This document shows, piece after piece, positions 35,760-44,120 of a stretch of DNA of 64,000 bases. Position 1 is the first letter of the stretch, and each line of letters begins with the position of its first letter. The translations under genes were made by a program, and so were the position numbers. The notes beneath the pieces were generated by a model. The model was given only the letters and a program-made list of their open reading frames with translations. It was not told the origin of the DNA and searched no databases. Origin of the DNA: Oligoflexus tunisiensis (GTDB taxonomy: Bacteria; Bdellovibrionota_B; Oligoflexia; Oligoflexales; Oligoflexaceae); contig NZ_BDFO01000001.1 in NCBI RefSeq assembly GCF_001748245.1, positions 3,871,208 to 3,935,207 on the forward strand, written 5' to 3'.

Positions 35760-37526
35760 ATGTCGATGTTCGAGGGAGTCAGCCTCCCCCAGCACGAGAA
35801 GAACCACAACGAACGTCAGCAGCGCCTTGCGATCTTTCGGGAAAAGTTTCAGTTTGATCACAGCGTGGTTCAGAACGTGCCGATTTCAGCCAGCGTCCCG
35901 GAGGAAGCCAAGCCCGGACCAGGCTGGAGTTTGAAACTCGTAGCCACAGCCTATAAGCTGCGCCGCAACTGGGAAAAAATCCTGGCGGAGCATGGCTACA
36001 AATTTCAAGAGGAGCTTCCCCAGAAATCCGTCCATGAAATCGCCCAGATGCTGTTGAAAAAAGATCTGCTCGGAATCCTTACCTATTCGGATCCTGACCT
36101 GGGCGTGGCGCTGACTCATAAACGCCCCACCCGCTTCACCGAGTACTATCAACTCTTCAAGCACTTCGGAATTCCGGAAGGAACCGATCAACTTCTGAAT
36201 GATCAGGACTTTGCGGACTATTTCGTGGCCGGACTCAACCCGGTGATGATCCGCACCATGACGGAAATTCCCAGCAAACTTCACCTGGATCAGGCTCTCT
36301 TCGCCGCTCATCCGGCCTTTGCCCAGGACGATTTGCAGACGGCACTGGCCGAAGGGCGCCTCTTCATCGTGGACTATGAAATCCTCACCGCTCTGGAAGC
36401 CGGTGTTCATCCCGACCAGCCGAAATATATTTATGCGCCGATCGTGGTGCTGGCCCTGCCGCGTGGCTCGGAAAATCTTGAAGTGCTCGCCATTCAGGTC
36501 GGTCAGAACAAGGCCCAGTATCCCATCGTCACCCCACGTTCAGGGACCTGGGACTGGCTGGTGGCCAAAACCATGGTGAAAACAGCCGATAGCAACTATC
36601 ACGAGGTGGCCACGCACCTGGGTCTGACTCATCTCGTTATCGATCCGATCGTGGTGGCAACCTTCCGGCAGCTCTCCCGCAATCACCCGCTGCACCGACT
36701 GCTCGCGCCTCATTTTGAAGGCACCATCCCCATCAATTCCCTGGCCGTGCGTCGCCTGATCAATCGTGATGGCAAGGTGGAGCAGCTGCTCGCACCCCAA
36801 ATTGAATCGGCCTATAAAGTACTGGAGATGGTTCGCAACAATTTTCATTTCCGCAACAGTTTCCTGAAAAACGATATCGCGCGTCGTAGGGTAGGCACGG
36901 GCAGTCCCCTTAAGAATTATCCCTATCGTGATGATGCGCTGCTCATCTGGGACGCGATTGAAAACTGGGTGTCGGACTATGTGGAATCCTTTTATGCCAG
37001 CGACGCCGACGTGGTGCAGGATGATGAGCTGGCCTTCTGGACGGCCGAGATCATGGATCCCGCCGGTGGACGCATTCAAGGCTTCGCTCCGAACGATCAA
37101 ATCACCACCCGTCAGGTTCTGATCGAAACTCTGACCATGATCATCTTCACCTCATCGGCCCAGCATGCTGCGGTGAATTTCCCACAGAAGCGTTCCGCGG
37201 CCGTGCCCTATCAACCTTTGGCCGGCTATGCCCCAGCCCCCACCCGTCTGGGCCTGACCGAGCGCGATGCGCTGGAGTTCCTTCCGCCTCTTGATCGGGC
37301 CATCAAGCAGGTTCACACCCTGACTCTGCTCGGCGATACCTACTACACGCAACTTGGTGTTTATCCGATGGAATCCTTTGATGAAGTCCGTATTATGCCA
37401 GCGCTGCTCCGATTCCAGGCACGGCTTGTGAAGATTGAAGTGGAAATCAATCATCGCAATCTCCATCGACGGACCGCCTATCCCTATTTGAAGCCGTCGC
37501 AGATTCCACAAAGCATCAATATTTAA
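35760..37526 (+). CDS. Lipoxygenase 1
   Basis: The 588-residue protein matches the lipoxygenase catalytic domain over its whole length. All five non-haem iron ligands are visible: His286 and His291 (THLGLTH), His469 and Asn473 (QHAAVNF), and the C-terminal Ile588 (QSINI). FRQLSRNHPLHRLLAPHFEGT is the classic arched-helix region. Lipoxygenases add O2 to polyunsaturated fatty acids, giving hydroperoxides. There is no PLAT domain and no signal peptide. It is followed 15 bp downstream by a Tat-signal small protein and then a catalase-like protein, as one operon. Confidence 0.93.
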   Translation: MSMFEGVSLPQHEKNHNERQQRLAIFREKFQFDHSVVQNVPISASVPEEAKPGPGWSLKLVATAYKLRRNWEKILAEHGYKFQEELPQKSVHEIAQMLLKKDLLGILTYSDPDLGVALTHKRPTRFTEYYQLFKHFGIPEGTDQLLNDQDFADYFVAGLNPVMIRTMTEIPSKLHLDQALFAAHPAFAQDDLQTALAEGRLFIVDYEILTALEAGVHPDQPKYIYAPIVVLALPRGSENLEVLAIQVGQNKAQYPIVTPRSGTWDWLVAKTMVKTADSNYHEVATHLGLTHLVIDPIVVATFRQLSRNHPLHRLLAPHFEGTIPINSLAVRRLINRDGKVEQLLAPQIESAYKVLEMVRNNFHFRNSFLKNDIARRRVGTGSPLKNYPYRDDALLIWDAIENWVSDYVESFYASDADVVQDDELAFWTAEIMDPAGGRIQGFAPNDQITTRQVLIETLTMIIFTSSAQHAAVNFPQKRSAAVPYQPLAGYAPAPTRLGLTERDALEFLPPLDRAIKQVHTLTLLGDTYYTQLGVYPMESFDEVRIMPALLRFQARLVKIEVEINHRNLHRRTAYPYLKPSQIPQSINI

Positions 37527-37541
37527 TCCGAGGAGTTCAGG

Positions 37542-37880
37542 ATGTTTCGTAAAGCTTGCAATCGCCGCGATGTGTTGACTATCTCGGGCCTGTCCCTGGG
37601 TGGTCTCCTCATCGGCTCGTCTCTGGCCTTTTCAGCCACTGAGGCGGAACTCAGTGGTCTCATCAAAGAAATTATTCACACGCATTACCCCGAGGCCAGA
37701 GACCATGGCCCGATGGTGGACCAGTTCGTGCGGGACCTTCTGACCCGAAAGATGGATTGCCTGGAACCCCAGACCTTTCTGAAGCAGGAAGCGGGTAAAA
37801 CGGACAAGTCCGCGCTGGAACGCTATGTTCTCGTTCAATTCATGACCAGTCCCGGCTTTATCGCCTTGCAGGATAAATAA
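37542..37880 (+). CDS. Small Tat-signal protein, lipoxygenase partner 1
   Basis: The 112-residue protein starts with a twin-arginine signal (NRRDVLTISGLSLGGLLIGSS) and has a helical mature domain (EIIHTHYPEARDHG, then ALERYVLVQFMTSPGF). It is homologous to the small protein next to lipoxygenase 2 (shared helix pattern I-x-H-x-x-YP and YV-VQF). GAGGAG lies 7 nt before the ATG. Tat signals direct folded proteins, so a role as an export escort or periplasmic subunit of the oxygenase is a reasonable inference. Confidence 0.8.
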   Translation: MFRKACNRRDVLTISGLSLGGLLIGSSLAFSATEAELSGLIKEIIHTHYPEARDHGPMVDQFVRDLLTRKMDCLEPQTFLKQEAGKTDKSALERYVLVQFMTSPGFIALQDK

Positions 37881-37899
37881 CGCTCATAGAGGAGATAAC

Positions 37900-39423
37900 A
37901 TGAAAAGTTTCAAAGTTTCGTCCTGGATCGCTCTGCTCTTCATCGCGACACCCGCTGTCGCGGAAACGGAAAATGGCTATGTGAAGAATCCTGACAAGGC
38001 TCAGCTGAAGCAGGAAATCCTCTCGTTCACGGATGTGGCGCGCGAACTGCATGCGGCCAACACAACAGCCGATTCCACCGCCTGCGGCAAGCTCGATCTG
38101 GTCTGGAATCAGATTGAAGCGACGGCGCAGCAGCCTGATGCCCTCTACGCTCCCGAGTCCGAGTTCAAGGATGTCGTCACCTTCGGTAACGGCTCTGCTC
38201 TGCGCTTCTGGAAGATTTTCGCCGGCTGGACCAAACAGGACTGGGCGGGCCCCAAGGCCAAGGACGAGGATTTCCTGGGCAGTGAAATCCGCCCTTACCG
38301 CGAAGGCTCTCTGCGCGACACCGTGCGCCTGACCCACCGGTTCGGTGTGAACGTGCGGCTCAGCTATGTGCCTCTGGACGGCGCCCGAGAACTCGGCCTC
38401 ACCGGCCAGTACGCAACCCGCAACGACTGCGTTCTCGGTCGTCTATCGAGCGCGGTTCCCACCAGCGTGAAGGATCGCTTTACGCCAGCGATTGCGGCCA
38501 AGTTTTTCGTGGATGGCGCTTCCGAAAGCCAGGTGCTGATCGCGCAGCATGATATCGGCGGTCAAAGCTGGGAAAAGGATGCGAACGGCGAACCCATCAT
38601 CGACAACAACTTCTATTCGAAGTACCTGTCGAATCGTTTGAGCTTTGAAAAAGGTGCCCTGTCGGGTGTTGGCGCTTTCTCACGCTTCTTCTATACGGCG
38701 CAATACTTTTCGCGGCATATTCTGGGGCTTGATTATATCTTTGACCCAAGGGAACTGCAGGCCAACCACCTGGCCGAGATGGATGTTTCCGGCCACAAAA
38801 TCGAGAATCCCAAAGGTCCACGCTTTGTCTGGATGGTTCCACCGAGCGCCGACACCAGGGAACTGTTCCGCCAGAAAGCTGAAAAGGATCTGGACTTCCG
38901 TCGTCACTTCCTCGCCCTCAATGGCCAGCTGGAACTCGGTCAGGCGCCTTTGTTCCTGGTTTACGGTTCCGATACCTGGACCTATGAACCGGAAAAGGAT
39001 GCGAAGCTGATCGGCAAGCTCGTCGTGAACTCCAACTTCGTTGTATCCGAAGCTGCTGACGTTCGTCTGTTCTATAAGCATGCAATCCAGTTCCACAAGA
39101 TTCCTGAAGCTGTCGGCGAGAAGAACCCCTACACCCAGGACTTCGCTTATTCCGAATGGAATGACAAGCTCTTCACAACCGATTGCGCTCTGGGCGTGAC
39201 CGGGAAGGAAGTGTGGCCATGGGACCTCGTGAGAAACTATGGTCAGGAAGATAAGTACGCGGGCATCAATTTCAGTCAGGGCAGCCTTGACGGAACATTC
39301 CTGGTCAATGCCACCGTGAATCCCGAATCCGTTCGCTTCAGCCGCGATTATGAATGGTGCCTGGCCAAATTCGTGAAGAAGAAGGTTGGCAATCCTCTGC
39401 CGGAAATGCTGAAGAAGCTCTAA
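37900..39423 (+). CDS. Exported catalase-like haem protein (candidate hydroperoxide-metabolising enzyme)
   Basis: The 507-residue protein has a Sec signal peptide (SSWIALLFIATPAVA). R143-x-x-H146-x-x-G149 (RLTHRFG) matches the distal-haem Arg/His pattern of catalases. Downstream, LGLTGQYATRNDCVLGRLSSAVP and the FTPAIAAKFFVDG stretch match catalase-related proteins such as coral allene oxide synthase. The proximal Tyr motif is not obvious. The gene follows lipoxygenase 1 and its Tat partner, so it may convert fatty-acid hydroperoxides. The similarity is distant and the reaction is an inference. Confidence 0.55.
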   Translation: MKSFKVSSWIALLFIATPAVAETENGYVKNPDKAQLKQEILSFTDVARELHAANTTADSTACGKLDLVWNQIEATAQQPDALYAPESEFKDVVTFGNGSALRFWKIFAGWTKQDWAGPKAKDEDFLGSEIRPYREGSLRDTVRLTHRFGVNVRLSYVPLDGARELGLTGQYATRNDCVLGRLSSAVPTSVKDRFTPAIAAKFFVDGASESQVLIAQHDIGGQSWEKDANGEPIIDNNFYSKYLSNRLSFEKGALSGVGAFSRFFYTAQYFSRHILGLDYIFDPRELQANHLAEMDVSGHKIENPKGPRFVWMVPPSADTRELFRQKAEKDLDFRRHFLALNGQLELGQAPLFLVYGSDTWTYEPEKDAKLIGKLVVNSNFVVSEAADVRLFYKHAIQFHKIPEAVGEKNPYTQDFAYSEWNDKLFTTDCALGVTGKEVWPWDLVRNYGQEDKYAGINFSQGSLDGTFLVNATVNPESVRFSRDYEWCLAKFVKKKVGNPLPEMLKKL

Positions 39424-39444
39424 TCACCTCGTCGAGTTATCACG

Positions 39445-39477
39445 GCACCCGAGCTTAACCAGCCCGGGTGCTTTTTT
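39445..39477 (+). terminator. Rho-independent terminator of the lipoxygenase operon
   Basis: GCACCCG (39445-39451) pairs with CGGGTGC (39465-39471), and six T residues follow. It starts 22 bp after the catalase-like stop, a textbook intrinsic terminator. Confidence 0.9.
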
Positions 39478-39497
39478 CATGGGCGAGGTCAAGCGCA

Positions 39498-40604
39498 TCA
39501 GAAACCGTTGACGGCCGGGATTTCCTTGGTCGTGCAATGGATGGCGCCAGCGGCCTGAATCGGTCCATCGGAATTCACGAAGACCTGCTTATGATTGGGC
39601 AAGGCCTGTGCATAGACGCGACGGGCTTCCGCTTCATCATAGTTTGCATAGCTGGGGATGATGACGCTGTTATTGACGATGAGTGAGTTGGTGAAAGTAT
39701 ACCAGACGCCACTGCTTGCATAGCCTTGCACGCGATAAACATCCCAGTTGCGGCCGGGGCTGCATTCCGAGTTGCTGAAATACTGACTGGCATTTTCCAG
39801 GGCACTGGCAAATGGCTGCGAGCTGCTTTTTGCGACCAGAACCTTACAGTCATCCAGAATCTTGACAAACATATCGATGTGTCCGGTGCCATCGGCAGGC
39901 GTTCCCGGCCGGCTCGCGGCATAAGGGATCACATGGATTTTCTTGACGCCGAAGTACTCCTTCAAATACTGGTCGACTTGCGACCGACTCATCTGGCTAT
40001 TCCATTCATAGGTACGCTCGGTCATGTAGAGGTGACCTCGCCGATCCACCATAAGGTTTCCGCCATCCAAAATAATGGGAGCATCATAGCGTTCCATGCC
40101 CAGAAAGTCGGCAATGCGAGCGGGAACGGCGTCATCCGCTTTTCGATATGCATAGTGGCGGTAAATAGTATCGACGATGGCCAGCTCGCCTGTTTGTTCG
40201 TTGATCGCCACAGGTCCAAAGTCCCGCGACCAAATCGTGTTGTAGGAAATATTCAGAGACTGATAACGACTGCTGTCCAGGCCTGAGATCGAGGATGGGC
40301 CGCCGAGCACGTAAGCCTTGGCTCCAGCGTCCACCACGGCACGCGCGATGCTTTGAATGAACTGAGGATACCCCGCATAGGTCATGACCACAGCCGCCAT
40401 CGGTTCATATTCTGCAGGCAGACGCAGACCTGGCGACGGCCTGAAGCTATCGCGGTAACTGGGAAGCTCCCAGTCAGCCGCCGTTGCTGAACGTATTTCT
40501 TCCGGTGTTGCATAGTTGGGAAGAGGACCCGCGACTTCGGCCTGCAAAGGCGAAGCTGCCGCGATGATGGCCATCCAACTCAATAGACCGAGAAAATTTC
40601 TCAT
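39498..40604 (-). CDS. Secreted agmatine deiminase/peptidyl-arginine deiminase family enzyme
   Basis: The 368-residue protein has a signal peptide (ending near ASPLQA). It has the PAD_porph/agmatine deiminase signature: WSRDFGP (Asp128), the LDGGN strand, His242 and Asp244 (GTGHIDM), and catalytic Cys357 (AIHCTTKEIP). The family hydrolyses guanidino groups of agmatine or peptide arginine. Export is unusual for metabolic agmatine deiminase and recalls the Porphyromonas peptidyl-arginine deiminase. The substrate cannot be decided here. Confidence 0.85.
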   Translation of the reverse strand: MRNFLGLLSWMAIIAAASPLQAEVAGPLPNYATPEEIRSATAADWELPSYRDSFRPSPGLRLPAEYEPMAAVVMTYAGYPQFIQSIARAVVDAGAKAYVLGGPSSISGLDSSRYQSLNISYNTIWSRDFGPVAINEQTGELAIVDTIYRHYAYRKADDAVPARIADFLGMERYDAPIILDGGNLMVDRRGHLYMTERTYEWNSQMSRSQVDQYLKEYFGVKKIHVIPYAASRPGTPADGTGHIDMFVKILDDCKVLVAKSSSQPFASALENASQYFSNSECSPGRNWDVYRVQGYASSGVWYTFTNSLIVNNSVIIPSYANYDEAEARRVYAQALPNHKQVFVNSDGPIQAAGAIHCTTKEIPAVNGF

Positions 40605-40930
40605 GCTTGCAATCCTTATTCTAGGGAGATTTCACCCGCTGTAGCCTAGGGCAGATGACCGCAAAAGTGGATCGAAGATTGATGAGCTGGAATTTTTATC
40701 AACATGACGAATTGCCCAGTCCCAGGAGCCCGGCAGCAAGAGGCCTGAGGAGTATTACTCAAAAGTGAGCATCGCGTCTCCTGCTGGAGACTCTACCAGG
40801 CCTTCACGTGCCTCACGGCGTCGGCAGATACTTCCCTGTCATCACGGCTTTCCATACGAGTACAGTACAATGAAAGGGAGAGCTGGTGACCATTGTGGTC
40901 CAGCTCTTTATTCGCATAATGGAGAATGGG
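40605..40930. other. Intergenic region without recognisable gene
   Basis: This 326-bp gap lies between two divergent exported-protein genes. Short open frames run through it but none has a ribosome site or recognisable product. It must contain both promoters; I see no strong repeat. Confidence 0.4.
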
Positions 40931-41116
40931 ATGACGAAGAGCGTACTTTTTATTGCGGCGGTGGTGGCCGCAGCCAGCGTTTACGTGGCCTGTGGTGACA
41001 AGGAGAGCACGGATGAAGCGGCCAGCACAACGGACACGACCGTAGGCACGGCCGAGATCGGCAAACTGGCTATCACCTGTGGAAACAAGTCCTGCGTTGG
41101 CACGGAAGGGGAATGA
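40931..41116 (+). CDS. Small lipoprotein
   Basis: The 61-residue product has a short lipoprotein signal (FIAAVVAAASVYVACG) and a Thr/Ser/Glu-rich mature part with two late cysteines (LAITCGNKSCVG). GGAG precedes the ATG. Its stop overlaps the start of the next gene (ATGA), so the two are translationally coupled. Confidence 0.65.
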   Translation: MTKSVLFIAAVVAAASVYVACGDKESTDEAASTTDTTVGTAEIGKLAITCGNKSCVGTEGE

Positions 41117-42261
41117 ACATGTTGAAACATTTCAAGCAAACGGTCCTTGGTCTTGGCGCGCTCTCTGCTGTCTCGGCTTCATCCACTGGACACGCCGCTG
41201 CCGATAGCTCCTCTTTCTTTGATTCGGCCTGGTCCCAGATGGGCTTTGTCCTCGGTTATGGCAACGAGCAGGCCTACGTGAAATACGCCTGCTTCGGTGA
41301 AGATCCCGGCACTGGAAACTCCTGCGATGGACCGCCTCGTGAGGGCATGGTCCGTACCTTCGTGGGCATCGTGGAGGGCTTCCTCGCGAGCCTCGATAGC
41401 ACGGTCTGCGCGGATATACCTGTCACGGGAACCAAGACGCTTTCCACCACCGCGATGAACTCCACGCTCACCGGCACCGCGACCTTCGCCGCGGCCCAGC
41501 AGTCGATTCCTGCAGCATGGACCGGCGGCGGCACCGCTTTTGACCGCCGCATTGAAATCTCCTTTTCTCTCATGAGCCAACCGACCAAGGCGGTGATTGA
41601 ACTGTCCTGCGCTCAGGCGGATACCGCGTTTATTGCGATGAACATGGTCACCGCCACCTCGGGTTTCAATCGCCATATCAACGTCTGGGTCGGCGCCAAG
41701 GACAGCAAGCGGACCGGCGATGTCTACGTGATCGAGCAGACCAGCGCCAATAACGTGCGGGCTGCTTATGTGTATCACGTGGATATCGATGAAACCGCAA
41801 AGCAGTATTCGATCTGGGGAGCCGCGGCCACCCACTTCAGCGGAACCTCGGTCAAGGCCATGGACACGGCCAACATCAAGGGCAATTACTCATCCCATCA
41901 GATGTCGCTGCGCATGCGCCGCTTCACAGGCGATCAAACCGGTTCGGGTGAAACCGCCTACATGGATCCGACCAGCTTCTCAAGTTTGACCGGATTTGAT
42001 CAGGCCGATCTGGGAACGATCACGACGTTCAGCAACATGCTGACGTCTCAATCGTCCCCTACAGCGGGCGTCGTTTCTGAGTCCCAGGGCTGCATGGACT
42101 TCGACACGCCAACCACCGCCCCGACTTCCAACGCCGCCTGTACGGATCTCGATTTTCCAGGCACCGCGCCGACACCTGTCATCGATGCCAGCGGAGAGTT
42201 CTCAGCCGCCTGGGTGCTGGGCACGGCAAAAACCAAGCTGGTTGATATTCCAGCCCTTTGA
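41113..42261 (+). CDS. Secreted protein coupled to a small lipoprotein
   Basis: The 382-residue product has a signal peptide (GLGALSAVSASSTGHAA) and a beta-rich mature domain with six cysteines and many Thr/Ser residues (GTKTLSTTAMNSTLTGTATF, ISFSLMSQPTKAVIE). The family is not recognised. It overlaps the small lipoprotein gene by 4 bp, so the pair probably works together at the envelope. A second ATG at 41119 is possible. Confidence 0.7.
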   Translation: MNMLKHFKQTVLGLGALSAVSASSTGHAAADSSSFFDSAWSQMGFVLGYGNEQAYVKYACFGEDPGTGNSCDGPPREGMVRTFVGIVEGFLASLDSTVCADIPVTGTKTLSTTAMNSTLTGTATFAAAQQSIPAAWTGGGTAFDRRIEISFSLMSQPTKAVIELSCAQADTAFIAMNMVTATSGFNRHINVWVGAKDSKRTGDVYVIEQTSANNVRAAYVYHVDIDETAKQYSIWGAAATHFSGTSVKAMDTANIKGNYSSHQMSLRMRRFTGDQTGSGETAYMDPTSFSSLTGFDQADLGTITTFSNMLTSQSSPTAGVVSESQGCMDFDTPTTAPTSNAACTDLDFPGTAPTPVIDASGEFSAAWVLGTAKTKLVDIPAL

Positions 42262-42269
42262 ATTCCACA

Positions 42270-42295
42270 GGCGGGCCTTCTCAGGAAGGCTTGCC
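42270..42295 (+). terminator. Stem-loop after the secreted-protein pair
   Basis: GGCGGGCCTTC (42270-42280) pairs with GAAGGCTTGCC (42285-42295), two G-T pairs allowed, over a TCAG loop. It starts 9 bp after the stop codon. No T-tract follows, so factor-independent termination is uncertain. Confidence 0.4.
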
Positions 42296-42465
42296 TCCCC
42301 CCCTCCGGTTCTGTCCGGCCTTAAAAGGCACAGAATCTTAATTTCCCATCGAAGTCCAAATGCGAACGAACGATGGCAGGAGTCTGACGAACCTGTTGCC
42401 TTCCTGCGAAGACGTGCATTCTCGCCCTGGAAATGGATCATCCCTCTCAATCGCCGGCTCTCCGT

Positions 42466-42945
42466 TTATTTTTTTAGTTTCGCAGTTTCGAGCGCTAATA
42501 TTTCCGCGCAGCGTTTCTGGTAGTTGACGATGAGGAGCAACTGTTCCTCGCTGTATTCATCCAGCAATTGCTGCATCGCCTTTCCAAGGGACTCATAAAG
42601 CGGCGCCAGGCGCTCAAAGCACTTTGGCAGCAACTGCACATAGACTTTTCGCCGATCTTCGCTGCTACGCTGCCGACGGACCAAGCCAACCTGTTCCAGT
42701 CGATCGACCAGAGTCGTGATCGCTCCGGTCGTGAGGCCGCTATGCTCGGCGAGCCAACCGGCCGTGACCCGATCGGGGTTGGTCGATCGCAATATGATAT
42801 CGATGCATTTGGTCTCGGCCGGCGTCAGCCCGAGTTGTGATGCGACGGCTCCGTGAAAAAAGATAGAGAGTGCCCCCACCTCCCGGTTTGATGCGAGGGT
42901 GGCTTCGATGAGTTCGGCGCGCCTCTGACGTCTATCTGTTGACAA
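42466..42945 (-). CDS. MarR-family transcriptional regulator
   Basis: The 159-residue winged-helix protein has the MarR core: LTPAETKCIDIILRS, WLAEHSGLTTGAITTLVDRLEQVGLVRR (recognition helix) and the wing SSEDRRKVYVQL. It is divergent from the next gene pair, and a perfect palindrome (42969-42989) lies between. MarR proteins usually repress themselves and a divergent gene in response to small phenolic or oxidant signals; the signal is unknown. Confidence 0.9.
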   Translation of the reverse strand: MSTDRRQRRAELIEATLASNREVGALSIFFHGAVASQLGLTPAETKCIDIILRSTNPDRVTAGWLAEHSGLTTGAITTLVDRLEQVGLVRRQRSSEDRRKVYVQLLPKCFERLAPLYESLGKAMQQLLDEYSEEQLLLIVNYQKRCAEILALETAKLKK

Positions 42946-42968
42946 CTTGCAATTCCTAAAAAAATTTT

Positions 42969-42989
42969 ATATCTTGAAAATCAAGATAT
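42969..42989. promoter_or_regulatory. MarR operator (perfect palindrome)
   Basis: ATATCTTGA-AAA-TCAAGATAT has perfect 9-bp arms around a 3-bp centre, within an AT-rich stretch 24 bp upstream of the MarR start. It matches the kind of site MarR dimers bind. Confidence 0.75.
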
Positions 42990-43053
42990 CAGATTATCGA
43001 GGAAGTATAGAATACCGGATAATCACGGAAATTTCGATTGCAAAGGAGATCTC

Positions 43054-43131
43054 ATGGCTACCGAAAAGCTGAAGTCGCGGCGCAAGCTGATCGGTGTGGT
43101 ATTGGCGCTTGCGACTCCTGTGCGCCCATGA
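43054..43131 (+). CDS. 25-residue leader ORF (possible gene remnant)
   Basis: An ATG with AAAGGAG 7 nt upstream opens a 25-codon frame, MATEKLKSRRKLIGVVLALA then TPVRP, whose TGA overlaps the ATG of the next gene (ATGA). It looks like the first residues of a membrane or exported protein. Either it is a coupling leader for the downstream gene, which lacks its own ribosome site, or it is the stump left by a deletion. Confidence 0.45.
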   Translation: MATEKLKSRRKLIGVVLALATPVRP

Positions 43132-44120
43132 AAAGGTCACTTATTGCACCATACGTGTTGTTGACCGCCATACCTGGAATTCTGGTCATGAACTGCGCGA
43201 AGATTACCGACGACTTTCGCGTATGTAGTCCTCCGCCTGGAGCGGCCCTGGATAGTTTTCCTAGCCTATTGTCCGAAACAGGACTCTATACCGATATTTC
43301 AACTCATAACATAGGTCCGGGAGTGGAAGCGTATACACCACGTTTCCAGCTTTGGAGTGATGGAGCCCAGAAATCACGTTGGATTATGCTTCCCGCCGGA
43401 CAAAAGATCGATACTCAGGATAGCGAAGTGTGGTCGTTCCCGATGGGCACCAGGTTCTGGAAGGAGTTTCGCGTCGACGGCAGGCGGGTTGAAACGCGAC
43501 TTCTGCGCAAGACAGCAGGGGACGACCGGAGTTGGATAGGCGTCTCTTACATCTGGAACGATGACGGAACAGATGCTTACAAAGCTGAATGGGGCGGCAT
43601 CAATGTCAACGGCACTCAGCATAATGTGCCCGCAGCAGCCGAATGCATGGGCTGCCATGGCGGACGGCAGAACCGCATTCTGGGATTTTCAGCGACACAG
43701 CTTTCGGGCGATGCCGGCGAAATCACCGTGGCGGAAGCAATAGAGCGTGAATGGCTGTCGCACCCACCGACTCCTTTGCTACCACTCCCAGGAAACGAGA
43801 TCGAGCTCGCGGCACTCGGTTATCTTCATGCCAACTGTAGTCACTGCCACAACAGCGATCGTCCGAACGATGATAAGCAGCGGTGTTTTAATCCTAAAAA
43901 GGATTTTAGTTTTCTTCTGACGAGCGAAGGTCATGTGGATGAGACGGAAACCTACCAAACGGCGATCGGCAAAGTTATTGAGCGCGGAGACGCATCCGGC
44001 AGTAGGGTTATTCGTGAAATGGAGAAGCGTGGTTATCATCAAGGCATGCCACCATTGGGCACGGAGACTGTCGATCGGCAGGGTGTCGAGACAGTGGGGC
44101 GCTGGATTGATGCGCTTTGA
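43128..44120 (+). CDS. Diheme c-type cytochrome-like lipoprotein (TIGR03806/SO2930-like)
   Basis: The product has 330 residues from the ATG at 43128. The signal ends in GILVMNC, a lipobox. Two haem-attachment sites are present: CMGCH and CSHCH. The N-terminal half has the pattern SETGLYTDISTHNIGPGVEAYTP and LWSDGAQKSRWIMLP seen in the SO2930-type diheme family. PPLGTETVDRQGV closes the domain. It is probably an outer-membrane or periplasmic electron carrier. The start is coupled to the 25-codon leader. Confidence 0.72.
   Translation: MKRSLIAPYVLLTAIPGILVMNCAKITDDFRVCSPPPGAALDSFPSLLSETGLYTDISTHNIGPGVEAYTPRFQLWSDGAQKSRWIMLPAGQKIDTQDSEVWSFPMGTRFWKEFRVDGRRVETRLLRKTAGDDRSWIGVSYIWNDDGTDAYKAEWGGINVNGTQHNVPAAAECMGCHGGRQNRILGFSATQLSGDAGEITVAEAIEREWLSHPPTPLLPLPGNEIELAALGYLHANCSHCHNSDRPNDDKQRCFNPKKDFSFLLTSEGHVDETETYQTAIGKVIERGDASGSRVIREMEKRGYHQGMPPLGTETVDRQGVETVGRWIDAL

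Noticed and set aside
43933..44109. Longer N-terminus for the barrel-like protein
   Set aside because: This stretch overlaps the cytochrome coding region; the signal peptide begins at the ATG at 44110.
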